Below, one piece after another: positions 36,135 through 44,852 of a stretch of 64,000 nucleotides of DNA. Position numbers and translations under genes: made by a program. How positions within the stretch are numbered: position 1 is the stretch's first letter; each line of letters opens with the position of its first letter. This DNA is from Dehalococcoidales bacterium (GTDB lineage Bacteria > Chloroflexota > Dehalococcoidia > Dehalococcoidales > UBA3254): the NCBI GenBank assembly GCA_016926695.1, contig JAFGOB010000092.1, positions 30,404-94,403 of the forward strand, given 5' to 3'. The notes below the pieces were generated by a model. The model did not search any database. It had not been told where the DNA came from and worked only from the letters and a program-made list of their open reading frames with translations.

Positions 36135-37106
36135 GTGAGATACCGCAATCTGGGGAAATCAGGTTTAAAGGTTTCAGAAATCGGACTGGGGACCCTTGAG
36201 TTTGGCAGAAGACTGAACGAGCAGGAGTCTATTTCCATGATTCGTCACGCCATCGATCTGGGTGTAAATTTTATTGATACCGCTGACGTCTATGGAGATG
36301 GACGCTCCGAAGTTTGTGTGGGAAAAGCCGTAAAGGATATACGCCGGCAGGTGATTATTGCCACAAAATTCGGGATCGCTACCGGCCAATATCCCAATGA
36401 TCATGGCGGCTCACGCGCTCACATAATGAATGCCGTTGATGCAAGTCTAAAGCGATTGGATACAGATTATGTGGATCTGTACTATATTCACTGGCCTGAT
36501 CCGGCTACTCCCATAGAAGAAACATTGCGGACCCTGGATTCGCTGGTGCAGGCCGGGAAGGTGCGTTATATCGCCTGTTCCAACTTCCCTGCCTGGCAGC
36601 TTTGCGAAGCATTATGGATTTCCAGAATGAATAAGCTGGAGTCGTTTGCAGGCGTTCAAACCCGTTATAACATGATTGACCGGAGCATTGAACCGGAATT
36701 AGCCCCATGTTGTCAAAAATATGGCGTGGGCATTATACCCTGGGGGCCGCTGGCGGAGGGATTTCTTACCGGTAAATACCAGAGAGGAAAACCGCTGCTG
36801 TCCGGGACTCGTCTGGGGAGCCAGGTTTCAGCTCCGCCGCCCCGCAAATTGCTGGCGGGGATCTCCGCCAGACCGGGGATGTTTGCCCCCATCCTGACGG
36901 AGACAAATTATGAAAAACTTGAAAAGTACATGAAATTCGCCGCCGAGCGCGGCCATACAATCGGTGAACTGGCAATATCGTGGCTGCTTTCTCACTCATG
37001 GTTGAGTTCAGTCATAGCCGGCGCTACCGGCACGGAACAGGTCTCGGATAATATAGCAGCGGCGGACTGGGTACTGACTGAAGAAGAAAAAATGAAGCTG
37101 GAGTAA
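36135..37106 (+). CDS. Aldo/keto reductase
   Basis: NAD(P)H-dependent aldo/keto reductase of 323 residues. The start is GTG 36135, with AAAGGAGG 5 bp upstream; the in-frame ATG 16 codons earlier has no such site. The family pattern is evident: YRNLGKSGLKVSEIGLGTLEFG at the start, catalytic Asp and Tyr in NFIDTADVYGDGRSE, Lys in VIIATKFGI, and His in DLYYIHWPDP. SNFPAWQLCEA and a C-terminal cofactor site (VIAGATGTEQVSDN) complete it. It is followed 86 bp later by the AprA-like flavoprotein gene. Substrate unknown. Confidence 0.93.
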   Translation: MRYRNLGKSGLKVSEIGLGTLEFGRRLNEQESISMIRHAIDLGVNFIDTADVYGDGRSEVCVGKAVKDIRRQVIIATKFGIATGQYPNDHGGSRAHIMNAVDASLKRLDTDYVDLYYIHWPDPATPIEETLRTLDSLVQAGKVRYIACSNFPAWQLCEALWISRMNKLESFAGVQTRYNMIDRSIEPELAPCCQKYGVGIIPWGPLAEGFLTGKYQRGKPLLSGTRLGSQVSAPPPRKLLAGISARPGMFAPILTETNYEKLEKYMKFAAERGHTIGELAISWLLSHSWLSSVIAGATGTEQVSDNIAAADWVLTEEEKMKLE

Positions 37107-37192
37107 TTGGATATAATGACATGACGTATTGTATTCCTCATATCAGATGTTTCAATTGATTGACCGAATGACAGATAAAAGGAGGTAACCAG

Positions 37193-39151
37193 GTGCATTA
37201 CGAAGAATTAATAAGAGAGCACGCTCCCCGGTGGCCCTATCCGGTGCACTACGGGAAAGAGAACGAAGTGAGCTGTGATGTTCTGGTTCTCGGTGGCGGC
37301 ATATCGGGATGCTGGGCGAGCATGGGCGCCGTCAAGGCGGGCGCCAGGGTTGTTCTGGTTGAAAAGGGGGCCACCAAAACGAGCGGCAGCGGCGGCGGAG
37401 GGCTTGACGAATGGTACTGCGCCAACACCAATCCCGCCTGCAAGATCTCTCCCGAGGAATGGACCGAGGCGGATCTAGAAATATTCAGCGGGTGGCGGTG
37501 CGGTATTACCACGTACATTCAATGCCGCGAGAGCTACGACCGTCTTCTGGATATGGAGAAGATGGGAGTCAAGATCAGGGACTCTGAGGATGAATTCAAG
37601 GGCGCTGAGTTCAGGGACGAAAAGACCAAATTCCTGTTTTGCCACGATTACGAGAACAAATACAATATACGCGTCTGGGGCTCCAATATCAAACCATCGC
37701 TTTACAACGAGTGCAAGCGACTGGGCGTTAATATATATGACCGTGTCATGGTCACAGGACTGCTTACCATGGGAGGTAAAACGGGGGCCAGGGTTGTTGG
37801 GGCTACGGGTGTGAATGTGCACACCGGTGAGTTCTATGTATTTAAAGGGAAAGCCTCCGTACTTTGCATGGCGCAGCCCAGAAGACCGTGGATATTTACC
37901 ACCGAATACAACGCATTCGGCAGTGTACCGCCGCTGTCGGGAGACGGCTATGTCATGGCGTGGAGGGCCGGCGCCGAGTTCACGGGGATGGAAGCCTCTA
38001 CGAGGTCATTCGGCGGCCCGTTCGCTTCCGGAGCAGGAGTAGGGGGCGCCGGATGGAACCCGTGTACAGTGGTTGACAACAAGGGGAAAGAAATCCCCTG
38101 GGTTGACCGGGACGGCAGGGTGTTGAAGACTATTGCCGAGCGCAACCGGCCAGCCCCGGGACAAAAATTCTTCATAGCTGGCGGGGGCTTGATACCCATC
38201 GCGCCGGATGTGAAAAGGAATTATAAATACGCGCCGCCGCGCCCCATGCGAACATCTGGCGTGTCCGAATTTTACCCGACCAGGGAGGGTATGGAAGTAG
38301 TGGATGTCAGCCTGCCGCTTTATGCTGACATGCCGTCTTTGCCTGAGATGGAGCGTAAGGTTGTCTGGCGTATGATGCAGGCCCAGGAATCCAAGCATTT
38401 GATACCTGTGTACCGGAATTTGTCCCGGGATGGTTTTGATCCCGATAAAGATATGGCCCAGGTCTATACCGGCGGCGGGCCACCGCAGTGGCGTGACTTC
38501 GGTGAAATAGGCGGAGGACTGGTTGTCGACTGGGATATGAAGACCACAGTTGACGGCCTGTTTACCGCCGGCCAGCAGGTGTTTTTCTGCGATGCCCATG
38601 CCGGAGCGGCATCTACCGGAGCATATGCCGGAAGACGCGCGGCCGCCTATGCGGCCGGGGTTAATGTGTCAGATATTGACCGCAAACAGGTGGAAGCCGA
38701 AAAAGCTCGCGTCTATGCCTCCGTACATCGGGACAGCGGTCTGAACTGGAAAGAGCTTAATATGGTCATTTGCAAGGTTATGCAGGACTACTGTCCGGAG
38801 GTGAAGAACGAGGAGCTGCTGAGGCTGGGGCTGAGGTGGTATGACGAGCTTGAGGCCAGCGAGGCGGCTACCGCCTGTGCCAGGAATCCCCACGAGCTTA
38901 TGCGCATTCTGGAGGCCTTCAATGTAAAGGAGTCCAACCGCATGATACTGGAAGCCTCCCTGGCGCGCAAGGCGAGCAGTACATATCTAAATCTAAAGAG
39001 ACAGGACTATCCCACGCTTGATCCCCCTGAGTGGCATCACTGGGTAACCATAAAACTGGATGAGGGAAAAGTCAAGACGGGCAAGCTGCCTCTGGATTAC
39101 CACGGAGACCTGGTAAAGAACTACGAGGCCCATTGCGGGCTGAAGAAATAG
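37193..39151 (+). CDS. AprA-like FAD flavoprotein (fumarate reductase superfamily)
   Basis: A 652-residue flavoprotein of the AprA/fumarate reductase family, larger than the one at 31305. The FAD motif is VLVLGGGISGCWASMGAVKAG near residue 30, followed by GSGGGGLDEWYC. Further family elements are SGDGYVMAWRAGAEFTGME and the late FAD contact GLFTAGQQVFFCDAHAGAASTGAYAG. A helical C-terminal domain spans about 520-652, as in AprA and succinate dehydrogenase. GTG start with AAAGGAGG upstream. Paired with the ferredoxin-like gene 9 bp downstream, in the AprAB arrangement. No sulfate-activation genes are present, so true APS reductase activity is doubtful. Confidence 0.87.
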   Translation: MHYEELIREHAPRWPYPVHYGKENEVSCDVLVLGGGISGCWASMGAVKAGARVVLVEKGATKTSGSGGGGLDEWYCANTNPACKISPEEWTEADLEIFSGWRCGITTYIQCRESYDRLLDMEKMGVKIRDSEDEFKGAEFRDEKTKFLFCHDYENKYNIRVWGSNIKPSLYNECKRLGVNIYDRVMVTGLLTMGGKTGARVVGATGVNVHTGEFYVFKGKASVLCMAQPRRPWIFTTEYNAFGSVPPLSGDGYVMAWRAGAEFTGMEASTRSFGGPFASGAGVGGAGWNPCTVVDNKGKEIPWVDRDGRVLKTIAERNRPAPGQKFFIAGGGLIPIAPDVKRNYKYAPPRPMRTSGVSEFYPTREGMEVVDVSLPLYADMPSLPEMERKVVWRMMQAQESKHLIPVYRNLSRDGFDPDKDMAQVYTGGGPPQWRDFGEIGGGLVVDWDMKTTVDGLFTAGQQVFFCDAHAGAASTGAYAGRRAAAYAAGVNVSDIDRKQVEAEKARVYASVHRDSGLNWKELNMVICKVMQDYCPEVKNEELLRLGLRWYDELEASEAATACARNPHELMRILEAFNVKESNRMILEASLARKASSTYLNLKRQDYPTLDPPEWHHWVTIKLDEGKVKTGKLPLDYHGDLVKNYEAHCGLKK

Positions 39152-39160
39152 GAGGAAAGC

Positions 39161-39529
39161 ATGATGTCGCAGGAAGATGTACGCATGTTTCCCAATAAAA
39201 TAACACCCAACGATCCGGTTATATTCGATGAGAATGTCTGCAATGGCTGCAACGCGTGTGTGGAAATATGTGTGATGGATGTACTGATGCCGAATCCCGA
39301 AAAAGGTAAAATCCCGGTTGTATTGTATCCGGATGAGTGCACCTATGACGGCTTGTGTGTGAAATACTGTCCGCTGTGGCAGGAAGGGGCTATCCAGCTC
39401 AATACGCCGCTGGTTCAGAGGTTGCGCTGGAAGCGGAAGGCGACCGGTGAGTATTTCCGTACGGGTATGGCTAACCCGCCGCCGCCCTACGATAAACCGC
39501 CCGTTGGCGGCTGGGACCCGAAAGCATGA
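39161..39529 (+). CDS. AprB-like ferredoxin with CxxDxxC second cluster
   Basis: A 122-residue two-cluster ferredoxin. Cluster I ligands CNGCNACVEIC are complete. The second motif reads CTYDGLCVKYCP, where the second cysteine is replaced by aspartate (CxxDxxC), as in Pyrococcus furiosus ferredoxin. The C-terminal tail (LRWKRKATGEYFRTGM) resembles the AprB extension that clamps onto AprA. The ATG has AGGAGG before it and the gene is the probable electron partner of the flavoprotein just upstream. Confidence 0.88.
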   Translation: MMSQEDVRMFPNKITPNDPVIFDENVCNGCNACVEICVMDVLMPNPEKGKIPVVLYPDECTYDGLCVKYCPLWQEGAIQLNTPLVQRLRWKRKATGEYFRTGMANPPPPYDKPPVGGWDPKA

Positions 39530-39628
39530 GTCATTCACCGTTTTTCGTCGGCGGGTGGACTGGCGTAAGTCCTGTTCACGGAGAAAATTTATAGGAAGGC
39601 CGGATAGGGAAAAGACTATAGCCGTTAT

Positions 39629-39681
39629 GAGACTCCTTTGAAGTATTTTGTTATAGGTGAAGCTTTATTTCAGGGAGTCTC
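39629..39681 (+). terminator. Possible terminator after the AprAB-like pair
   Basis: GAGACTCC (39629-39636) pairs with GGAGTCTC (39674-39681), a perfect 8-bp stem with a 37-nt loop, followed by a T-rich TCTTTTCTCC. It lies 100 bp past the ferredoxin stop. Confidence 0.3.
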
Positions 39682-39776
39682 TCTTTTCTCCGTACAATAA
39701 TAACTTATTCTGGAACAATATATTGTCCGAAATATAGTATACATATAGACGGTGGTAACATTTTAAGAATGGGTGT

Positions 39777-40106
39777 TTATTCCGTGAACATTTCATCAAG
39801 TACTGCCAGTACAGCTTCCTGATGTGTTTTATTCAAACGACCCAGTTTTCTCACCAGGCGGGTTTTATCTACAGTCCTTATCTGGTCCAGTACGATTTGT
39901 CCTTCTTTTCCTTCGAATTTACAGGAAATCCGGCTGGGGTATGCGTGGCCTCTGGTAGTCACAGGGGCTATTAGCACTGTGGCAATATGCCTGTTCATTT
40001 CATCAGGGGATATGACAACACACGGGCGGGTCTTTTGAATCTCGCTTCCAACGGTAGGGTCCAGGTTTACTAGATAGATGTCGAAACGTTTTATTTCCAT
40101 TCCCAC
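39777..40106 (-). CDS. mazF: MazF/PemK-type endoribonuclease toxin
   Basis: A 109-residue toxin that would cleave mRNA. The family layout is present: RFDIYLVNLDPTVGSEIQKTRPCVVIS (nucleotide-binding loop with the catalytic Arg in TRP), VLIAPVTTRG and GQIVLDQIRTVDKTRLVRKLG. The frame overlaps the antitoxin gene by 16 bases. The start is GTG 40106 or ATG 40100. It is the last of four overlapping minus-strand genes. Confidence 0.93.
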   Translation of the reverse strand: MGMEIKRFDIYLVNLDPTVGSEIQKTRPCVVISPDEMNRHIATVLIAPVTTRGHAYPSRISCKFEGKEGQIVLDQIRTVDKTRLVRKLGRLNKTHQEAVLAVLDEMFTE

Positions 40107-40360
40107 TCATTTTTATCCCAACTGCTGAGATTCAGGGTATCAGAATCGAGTAATAGATCATCACCACGGCGGGCCATTTTTGAAAACTGTTCATCCCAGC
40201 CCTGGCGGGGATTTCGCAGAGACCGAATAATAAGTGTATTGCCTTCAACCTCCACCTCAATCTCATCACCAAGTTTTGCTTGATCTATCAGGATTTTTGG
40301 GATCCTGATTCCCCTCGAATTACCTATTTTTACGATACGGGATTTTATTCCGCTTCCCAT
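40091..40360 (-). CDS. mazE: MazE/AbrB-type antitoxin
   Basis: An 89-residue antitoxin. An N-terminal AbrB-like swapped-hairpin DNA-binding domain reads IVKIGNSRGIRIPKILIDQAKLGDEIEVE. A longer tail rich in Asp, Trp and Arg ends DKNEWEWK and would wrap MazF. The ATG has AAGGAG 6 bp before it and overlaps the upstream stop (TAATG). The dimer probably represses its own promoter. Confidence 0.92.
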   Translation of the reverse strand: MGSGIKSRIVKIGNSRGIRIPKILIDQAKLGDEIEVEVEGNTLIIRSLRNPRQGWDEQFSKMARRGDDLLLDSDTLNLSSWDKNEWEWK

Positions 40361-40542
40361 TAAAGTCTCCTTGTTACCCTGGATGTAATTACATTGTAGA
40401 TACCTGGTTCCACTTTTGTCAAGAACGCTTCTTCCGGGTATTGCTGCTTTAAGTCCACTCGTAAATCAATGCCTTCGACAGTATGACTGAATTTTTCGGC
40501 AGCCCTCAAAACAGCCAACAGTTTCGGCTTAATGTAGGTCAT
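40360..40542 (-). CDS. Small protein encoded upstream of mazEF
   Basis: A 60-residue frame starting at ATG 40542 (MTYIKPKLLAV). It overlaps the preceding gene's stop by 14 bases and its own stop overlaps the mazE start (TAATG). The sequence has a helical Lys/Ala-rich start and an IDLRVDLKQQYPEE middle. Contains no recognised domain. The tight overlaps argue that it is a real gene coupled to mazEF rather than a chance frame. Confidence 0.5.
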   Translation of the reverse strand: MTYIKPKLLAVLRAAEKFSHTVEGIDLRVDLKQQYPEEAFLTKVEPGIYNVITSRVTRRL

Positions 40543-40723
40543 TCCTGATTTCTCCATTCGGTAATAAATTATCCGGATGTGATTCGTCTCTTTCCTCCAT
40601 CTGATATCTGACGCATTTTTCGTTGTCACCCCAACAGTAGTTTTCTATCCACAGCTTTTCCAGTTTGCCCTGCTCGTAATATCTTTTCAGCGGGCAAACC
40701 GGATACCATTTACAAATTTTCAT
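40529..40723 (-). CDS. Small cysteine-rich protein
   Basis: A 64-residue protein beginning MKICKWYPVCPLKRYYEQGK, with further cysteines in YCWGDNEKCVRY. Four cysteines arranged as C-x5-C, then C-x6-C, suggest a metal site or iron-sulfur binding. I recall similar short proteins in anaerobes, but no function is known to me. It is the first of four overlapping genes that end in mazE and mazF. The start is the internal methionine at 40723, since codons upstream of it do not look conserved. Confidence 0.65.
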   Translation of the reverse strand: MKICKWYPVCPLKRYYEQGKLEKLWIENYCWGDNEKCVRYQMEERDESHPDNLLPNGEIRNDLH

Positions 40724-40795
40724 GCTCGTCGTTCTTTTCAATCCGTTTCGTTCAGGAAAATCCCCGTTTCGTTTCCAGATCCGGTTCATACACAT

Positions 40796-41389
40796 TATTA
40801 TTTTATACTATGTCACTGGCAGCGCCGAATTTTGTATATTTGCATCAAATTAACTGCCGTCAACTCAGTCGATTGCATTCGGTACGATGACAACTGGTTT
40901 TTTACAGGCAGCGACTTTCAGCAATATCTGTTTTTCGATGAAATACCGGATGATCAGTACCGGGATAGCGCTCAGGTTCAGGCGGAGAAAATTTGATTTC
41001 AGAACAGGTAAAGCAATTGATTTCAGGGTTAATAAATATTATAATACCGCTATCTTTTCCCGGCGGCAACTTCCGGGTATGCATACCAAGCAAAATCGCG
41101 TGGCGCGGATTTGCTTACCGGAGAAAAAAGAATGCTGCCGTAAATAAAACTCTCATGTTATTGATATTAACTTCCGCTGGAGGGTTACTGAAAGGGTTAC
41201 CGGAAAAGAACGATAAAAAAGTCCGATTAAATATTTGGCTATAATTTTGGACTTAATTCAAAGTTACTTTGGTTTTTTATATTGGTACATTGATAATCTG
41301 CACTTGAATTCAATGCAGGATAGCAATATGACTGGAATGATCCAGGGAAATAAAGCGGCAGCAGCATAGATAAATGAAAGAGGAAAAAG
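40796..41389. other. Intergenic region without recognised genes
   Basis: A 594-bp stretch between the small-gene/mazEF operon and the molybdoenzyme. Short frames here have no recognisable protein motif. A TATAAT at 41240-41245 could be a -10 box for the molybdoenzyme gene, without a good -35. Otherwise nothing is seen. Confidence 0.4.
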
Positions 41390-44056
41390 ATGATGGAAAG
41401 AGCAAAATCAGGAATTAATTCCGGACAGCAAAAATCGTTTGTCAAGGGGCTGAGCTTCATGGGGCCGACCGGCGGATATCCGTGCAGGATTGATGTCGAA
41501 AACGGCAGGTTAATCAGGATAAGGCCGCTGCACTATGATTGGAAATACAATCCGGAGGAGTTCAAGCCCTGGAATATCGATGCACGTCAGCAGACCTTTG
41601 AGCCGGGCCTGAAAACGCTTGTCTCTCCCTATGCCCTGGCCTATAAAAAGCGGGTCTACTCTCCCAACCGGGTCCTTTATCCTCTCAAGAGGGTTGACTG
41701 GGACCCCAGTGGTGAGAGAAACACGGAAAACAGGGGCAAAAGCGGATACATCAGGATCTCATGGGACGAAGCCCTGGATATCATTGTCGGCGAACTTAAA
41801 AGGGTAAGGGAAAAATACGGTCCGGAGGCGGTTCTTTCTCAGGGAGACGTACATGGGGAGTCCAAGACCGTACACACAGCCCATGGCTGTGCCCACAAGT
41901 TCCTGGCCCTGCTGGGCGGCTTCACAGTACAGATGAGGAATCCGGATAGCTGGGAAGGTTGGTCATGGGGCGCCAAGCATGTCTGGGGAATGGAGCCTGT
42001 CGGGATAATGGGGCCGTCCACCAATCTGATACCCGACATCGTGAAGAACAGCCAGATGATTCTTTTCTGGGGATGCGATCCGGAAACGACTCCGTGGGGG
42101 TTCAACGGCCAGATGGCCAGCCGCCTGTGCTACTGGTTTTCGGAGCTGGGCATCAAAAACATTTATATCTGTCCCGACCTGAATTACGGGGCGGCCATCC
42201 ACGCCGATAAGTGGATTCCGATAATACCCGGTACCGATGCTGCTCTGCAACTGGCCATAGCTTATACCTGGATTGTCGAGGGGACTTTCGATAAAGACTA
42301 TATCGCCACTCACACTTACGGCTATGATAAGTTTGAGGAGTATGTCCTGGGCAGAGAAGACGGAATACCCAAGACGCCGGAATGGGCGTCGCCCAAATGC
42401 GGTATAGCGGAATGGACTATTAAAGCACTGGCGAGAGACTGGGCAGCCAGGACTACCTCTATAACCCATGGCAACGGCGGGCCAGGCATCAGGAGCCCCT
42501 ACTCAACGGAGAACGCCCGGCTCGAAGTACTGCTTTTAGCGATGCAGGGTTTGGGAAGACCGGGGGTTCACCAGGCCAAGATGATGGAGTGGGGAGGCCC
42601 CCCGGCGGGAGCGCCCATGCCCCCTGGTATAGCATACCCGAGAATGAATATGATGGCTTATGATGTTGGAATGATTATCAGCAACCGGCCTCATGCCCTG
42701 GACAAGCAAACACTGGCAACTACTGAATTCCAGAAACTGCTCAGGCCGGCACCGATGAACGTAAAACAATGTATCCCCAAGGACCGCATTCATGATGCTA
42801 TCCTCAATCCACCCATTACCTGGTATGGAAACACATCCTTCCTGGACTCAGTTGACGACCAGTTTGTGAAGTACACTTATCCGGTGGAAGGATGCTCTGA
42901 GGTGCATATGATCTGGACCGATTCTCCCTGCTGGATAACCTGCTGGAATGACAGCAATTCCTATATCAAGGCGCTCAAGAGCCCCAAGATAGAGTTTATC
43001 CTGGCGCAGCACCCCTGGCTGGAGAATGATTGTCTCTTTGCCGATATTATCCTTCCTGTCAGTACAAAATTCGAGCTCCAGGATATCGGAGTGGACTTGC
43101 ACAACGGGCAATATTATTGCGCATATCATGAAGGAAAGTGTATTGAACCGGTAGGAGAGTCCAAAAGCGATTACGAGATCGTCAGCCTGATAGCCGGAAG
43201 GTTCGGCCTGTTGGAGAAATACACCGGGGGAAAGTCGGTTGATGAGTGGGTAAAGCTTAACTTTGATAATTCGGGCATACAGGATTTGATCCCGTACGAG
43301 GAGTTTATAGAGAAGGGGTATTTCGTCGTCCCTACCGATCCTGGCTGGAAGAAACAGCCGGCCGGCCTGAAGGAGTTTCATGATGACCCCGAGGGTCATC
43401 CTTTGAAAACACCGTCCGGCAAGATAGAGTTCTGCTCTCAGAACCTGACTCGCTACTTTCCAGATGATAAGGAGAGGCCGCCGGTGCCGCACTGGATTGA
43501 AAAAGGGGAGAGTCATGATGAAAGAATTTCCAGCGAAAGGGCTCAAAAATATCCCCTTATCGTAATGTCCAATCATGGAAGGTGGCGTGTACATGCCAAT
43601 CACGATGACATTCCCTGGACGCGGGAGATATCGACCTGCAAGGTAAAAGGTCCGGACGGCTATCACTATGAACCGTTGTGGATAAACCCGGCGGATGCTT
43701 CAGCCAGGGGTATTGAAAACGGTGATATCGTCAGGATATACAACGAAAGGGGAGCTGTGCTTGGCGGCGCCTATATCACCAGCAGGATAATCCCCGGTGT
43801 CGTTTATATGGACCACGGAGCGAGGTATGATCCCATTGTTCCCGGAGAACTTGACCGCGGGGGAGCAATCAATACCATAACCCCGCATAATACGACTTCC
43901 AGGAAGGCCACGGGGATGGCGGTCAGCAGCTTCCTGGTTGAGGTGGAGAGGAGCAATATAGACGATCTGAGGAAGCAGTATCCTGAGGCGTTTGCCAGAG
44001 AATACAGTCCGGCCGTAGGTTTGAATTTCAACTCCCGTATTGTCAAGGACACCTGA
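41390..44056 (+). CDS. Molybdopterin oxidoreductase resembling transhydroxylase large subunit
   Basis: An 888-residue bis-molybdopterin-guanine-dinucleotide enzyme of the DMSO reductase superfamily. There is no N-terminal C-x2-C-x3-C cluster motif. From memory it follows the large subunit of pyrogallol-phloroglucinol transhydroxylase closely. Shared segments include RNPDSWEGWSWG, KCIEPVGESKSDYEI and EKGYFVVPTDP, with similar length and order. In that enzyme the molybdenum ligand is Ser in NPDSWEG and active-site His and Asp lie near it; here these would be Ser187, Asp186 and His155. The Fe-S small subunit is not encoded nearby. It may hydroxylate or transhydroxylate aromatic substrates, but the exact reaction is uncertain. 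It is oriented with the downstream aldehyde dehydrogenase gene, 796 bp away. Confidence 0.85.
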   Translation: MMERAKSGINSGQQKSFVKGLSFMGPTGGYPCRIDVENGRLIRIRPLHYDWKYNPEEFKPWNIDARQQTFEPGLKTLVSPYALAYKKRVYSPNRVLYPLKRVDWDPSGERNTENRGKSGYIRISWDEALDIIVGELKRVREKYGPEAVLSQGDVHGESKTVHTAHGCAHKFLALLGGFTVQMRNPDSWEGWSWGAKHVWGMEPVGIMGPSTNLIPDIVKNSQMILFWGCDPETTPWGFNGQMASRLCYWFSELGIKNIYICPDLNYGAAIHADKWIPIIPGTDAALQLAIAYTWIVEGTFDKDYIATHTYGYDKFEEYVLGREDGIPKTPEWASPKCGIAEWTIKALARDWAARTTSITHGNGGPGIRSPYSTENARLEVLLLAMQGLGRPGVHQAKMMEWGGPPAGAPMPPGIAYPRMNMMAYDVGMIISNRPHALDKQTLATTEFQKLLRPAPMNVKQCIPKDRIHDAILNPPITWYGNTSFLDSVDDQFVKYTYPVEGCSEVHMIWTDSPCWITCWNDSNSYIKALKSPKIEFILAQHPWLENDCLFADIILPVSTKFELQDIGVDLHNGQYYCAYHEGKCIEPVGESKSDYEIVSLIAGRFGLLEKYTGGKSVDEWVKLNFDNSGIQDLIPYEEFIEKGYFVVPTDPGWKKQPAGLKEFHDDPEGHPLKTPSGKIEFCSQNLTRYFPDDKERPPVPHWIEKGESHDERISSERAQKYPLIVMSNHGRWRVHANHDDIPWTREISTCKVKGPDGYHYEPLWINPADASARGIENGDIVRIYNERGAVLGGAYITSRIIPGVVYMDHGARYDPIVPGELDRGGAINTITPHNTTSRKATGMAVSSFLVEVERSNIDDLRKQYPEAFAREYSPAVGLNFNSRIVKDT

Positions 44057-44195
44057 CGGCATACTGAAAATGTAAATTTTCGTGGTTTCCAATACAAAAA
44101 TATACCTGATTCACTAAGGAGTCCGCTAGAGCACCGGAACCATAACGGCTAAGCTCCGGCAATTATTGAAAATCAGGATGCTATTTCTATACAGC

Positions 44196-44491
44196 AAAAC
44201 CTCGATTGATCATATCTACAACCGCTGGCGGGTGATTTGAAAGGATTTTTACGAGAAAAAATCCTCTTTTGCCTTAAATATGCCCTCCTCAGCTCCTGAT
44301 CACCTCGATTATCAGCATTATCTACAACATTGACAAGCTGCATCAAAAGATGGAAGAATTAGGGCTATCTACAGTGGTTGTATGCTATTGCCGCTTTACT
44401 AACTGAGGATTTATAGTGTATATGTTTTTGCCTCTTGTTACCCTTTATACTGGATCATATTCAGGAAGAGGTTCGGTGATAAGCACCTTAA
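44196..44491 (+). repeat. 296-bp dispersed repeat, copy 1
   Basis: A noncoding block inside the 796-bp gap 44057-44852 that reappears at 52505-52800 in the same orientation and at the same length. Shared strings include AAAACCTCGATT, ACGAGAAAAAAT, TATCAGCATTATCT, CAACATTGACAA, TCAAAAGATGGA and GTGTATATGTT. I estimate about 70-75 per cent identity by eye. Stops break every long frame. The remainder of the gap holds a 10-bp inverted repeat, CTGCAACAGG/CCTGTTGCAG at 44556-44604, and no gene. Confidence 0.75.
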
Positions 44492-44852
44492 AAACAATAT
44501 CGCAAGCTGAAAAACAAAGCTGTTCAATTAAATTTAGCTTAATTTCTTTGCATTGCTGCAACAGGCAGTAGGCCTGTTTTCATTGACGGCTGTACCTGTT
44601 GCAGTTTTCACTGTCATTCCGGCAGCTATTGACGGCGGACCGGGATATTGTGGTTTATGCATCAGATTGTCAGGACTCTTGAACCGGAATAGCCTGGTCT
44701 GGCAGAGGGTGAACAGGGAATAAAATAACAGACCCTGAAGCCTAAAATCAGCATCTGTCAATAGAATATGTTTTTTTCTTTTTATGACGTGTGTATATTG
44801 GTGTATTAGAAAATATAATACATGAATAAATAAAAAACTAAGGAGTATATGC

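Noticed and set aside
37193..39529. Calling the AprAB-like pair a dissimilatory APS reductase
   Set aside because: The resemblance is at family level and no sulfate-reduction genes are present, so only the broad family is claimed.
40887..41147. 86-codon plus-strand frame in the gap before the molybdoenzyme
   Set aside because: No ribosome site, no domain and a basic composition typical of noncoding translation. A decayed gene cannot be excluded.
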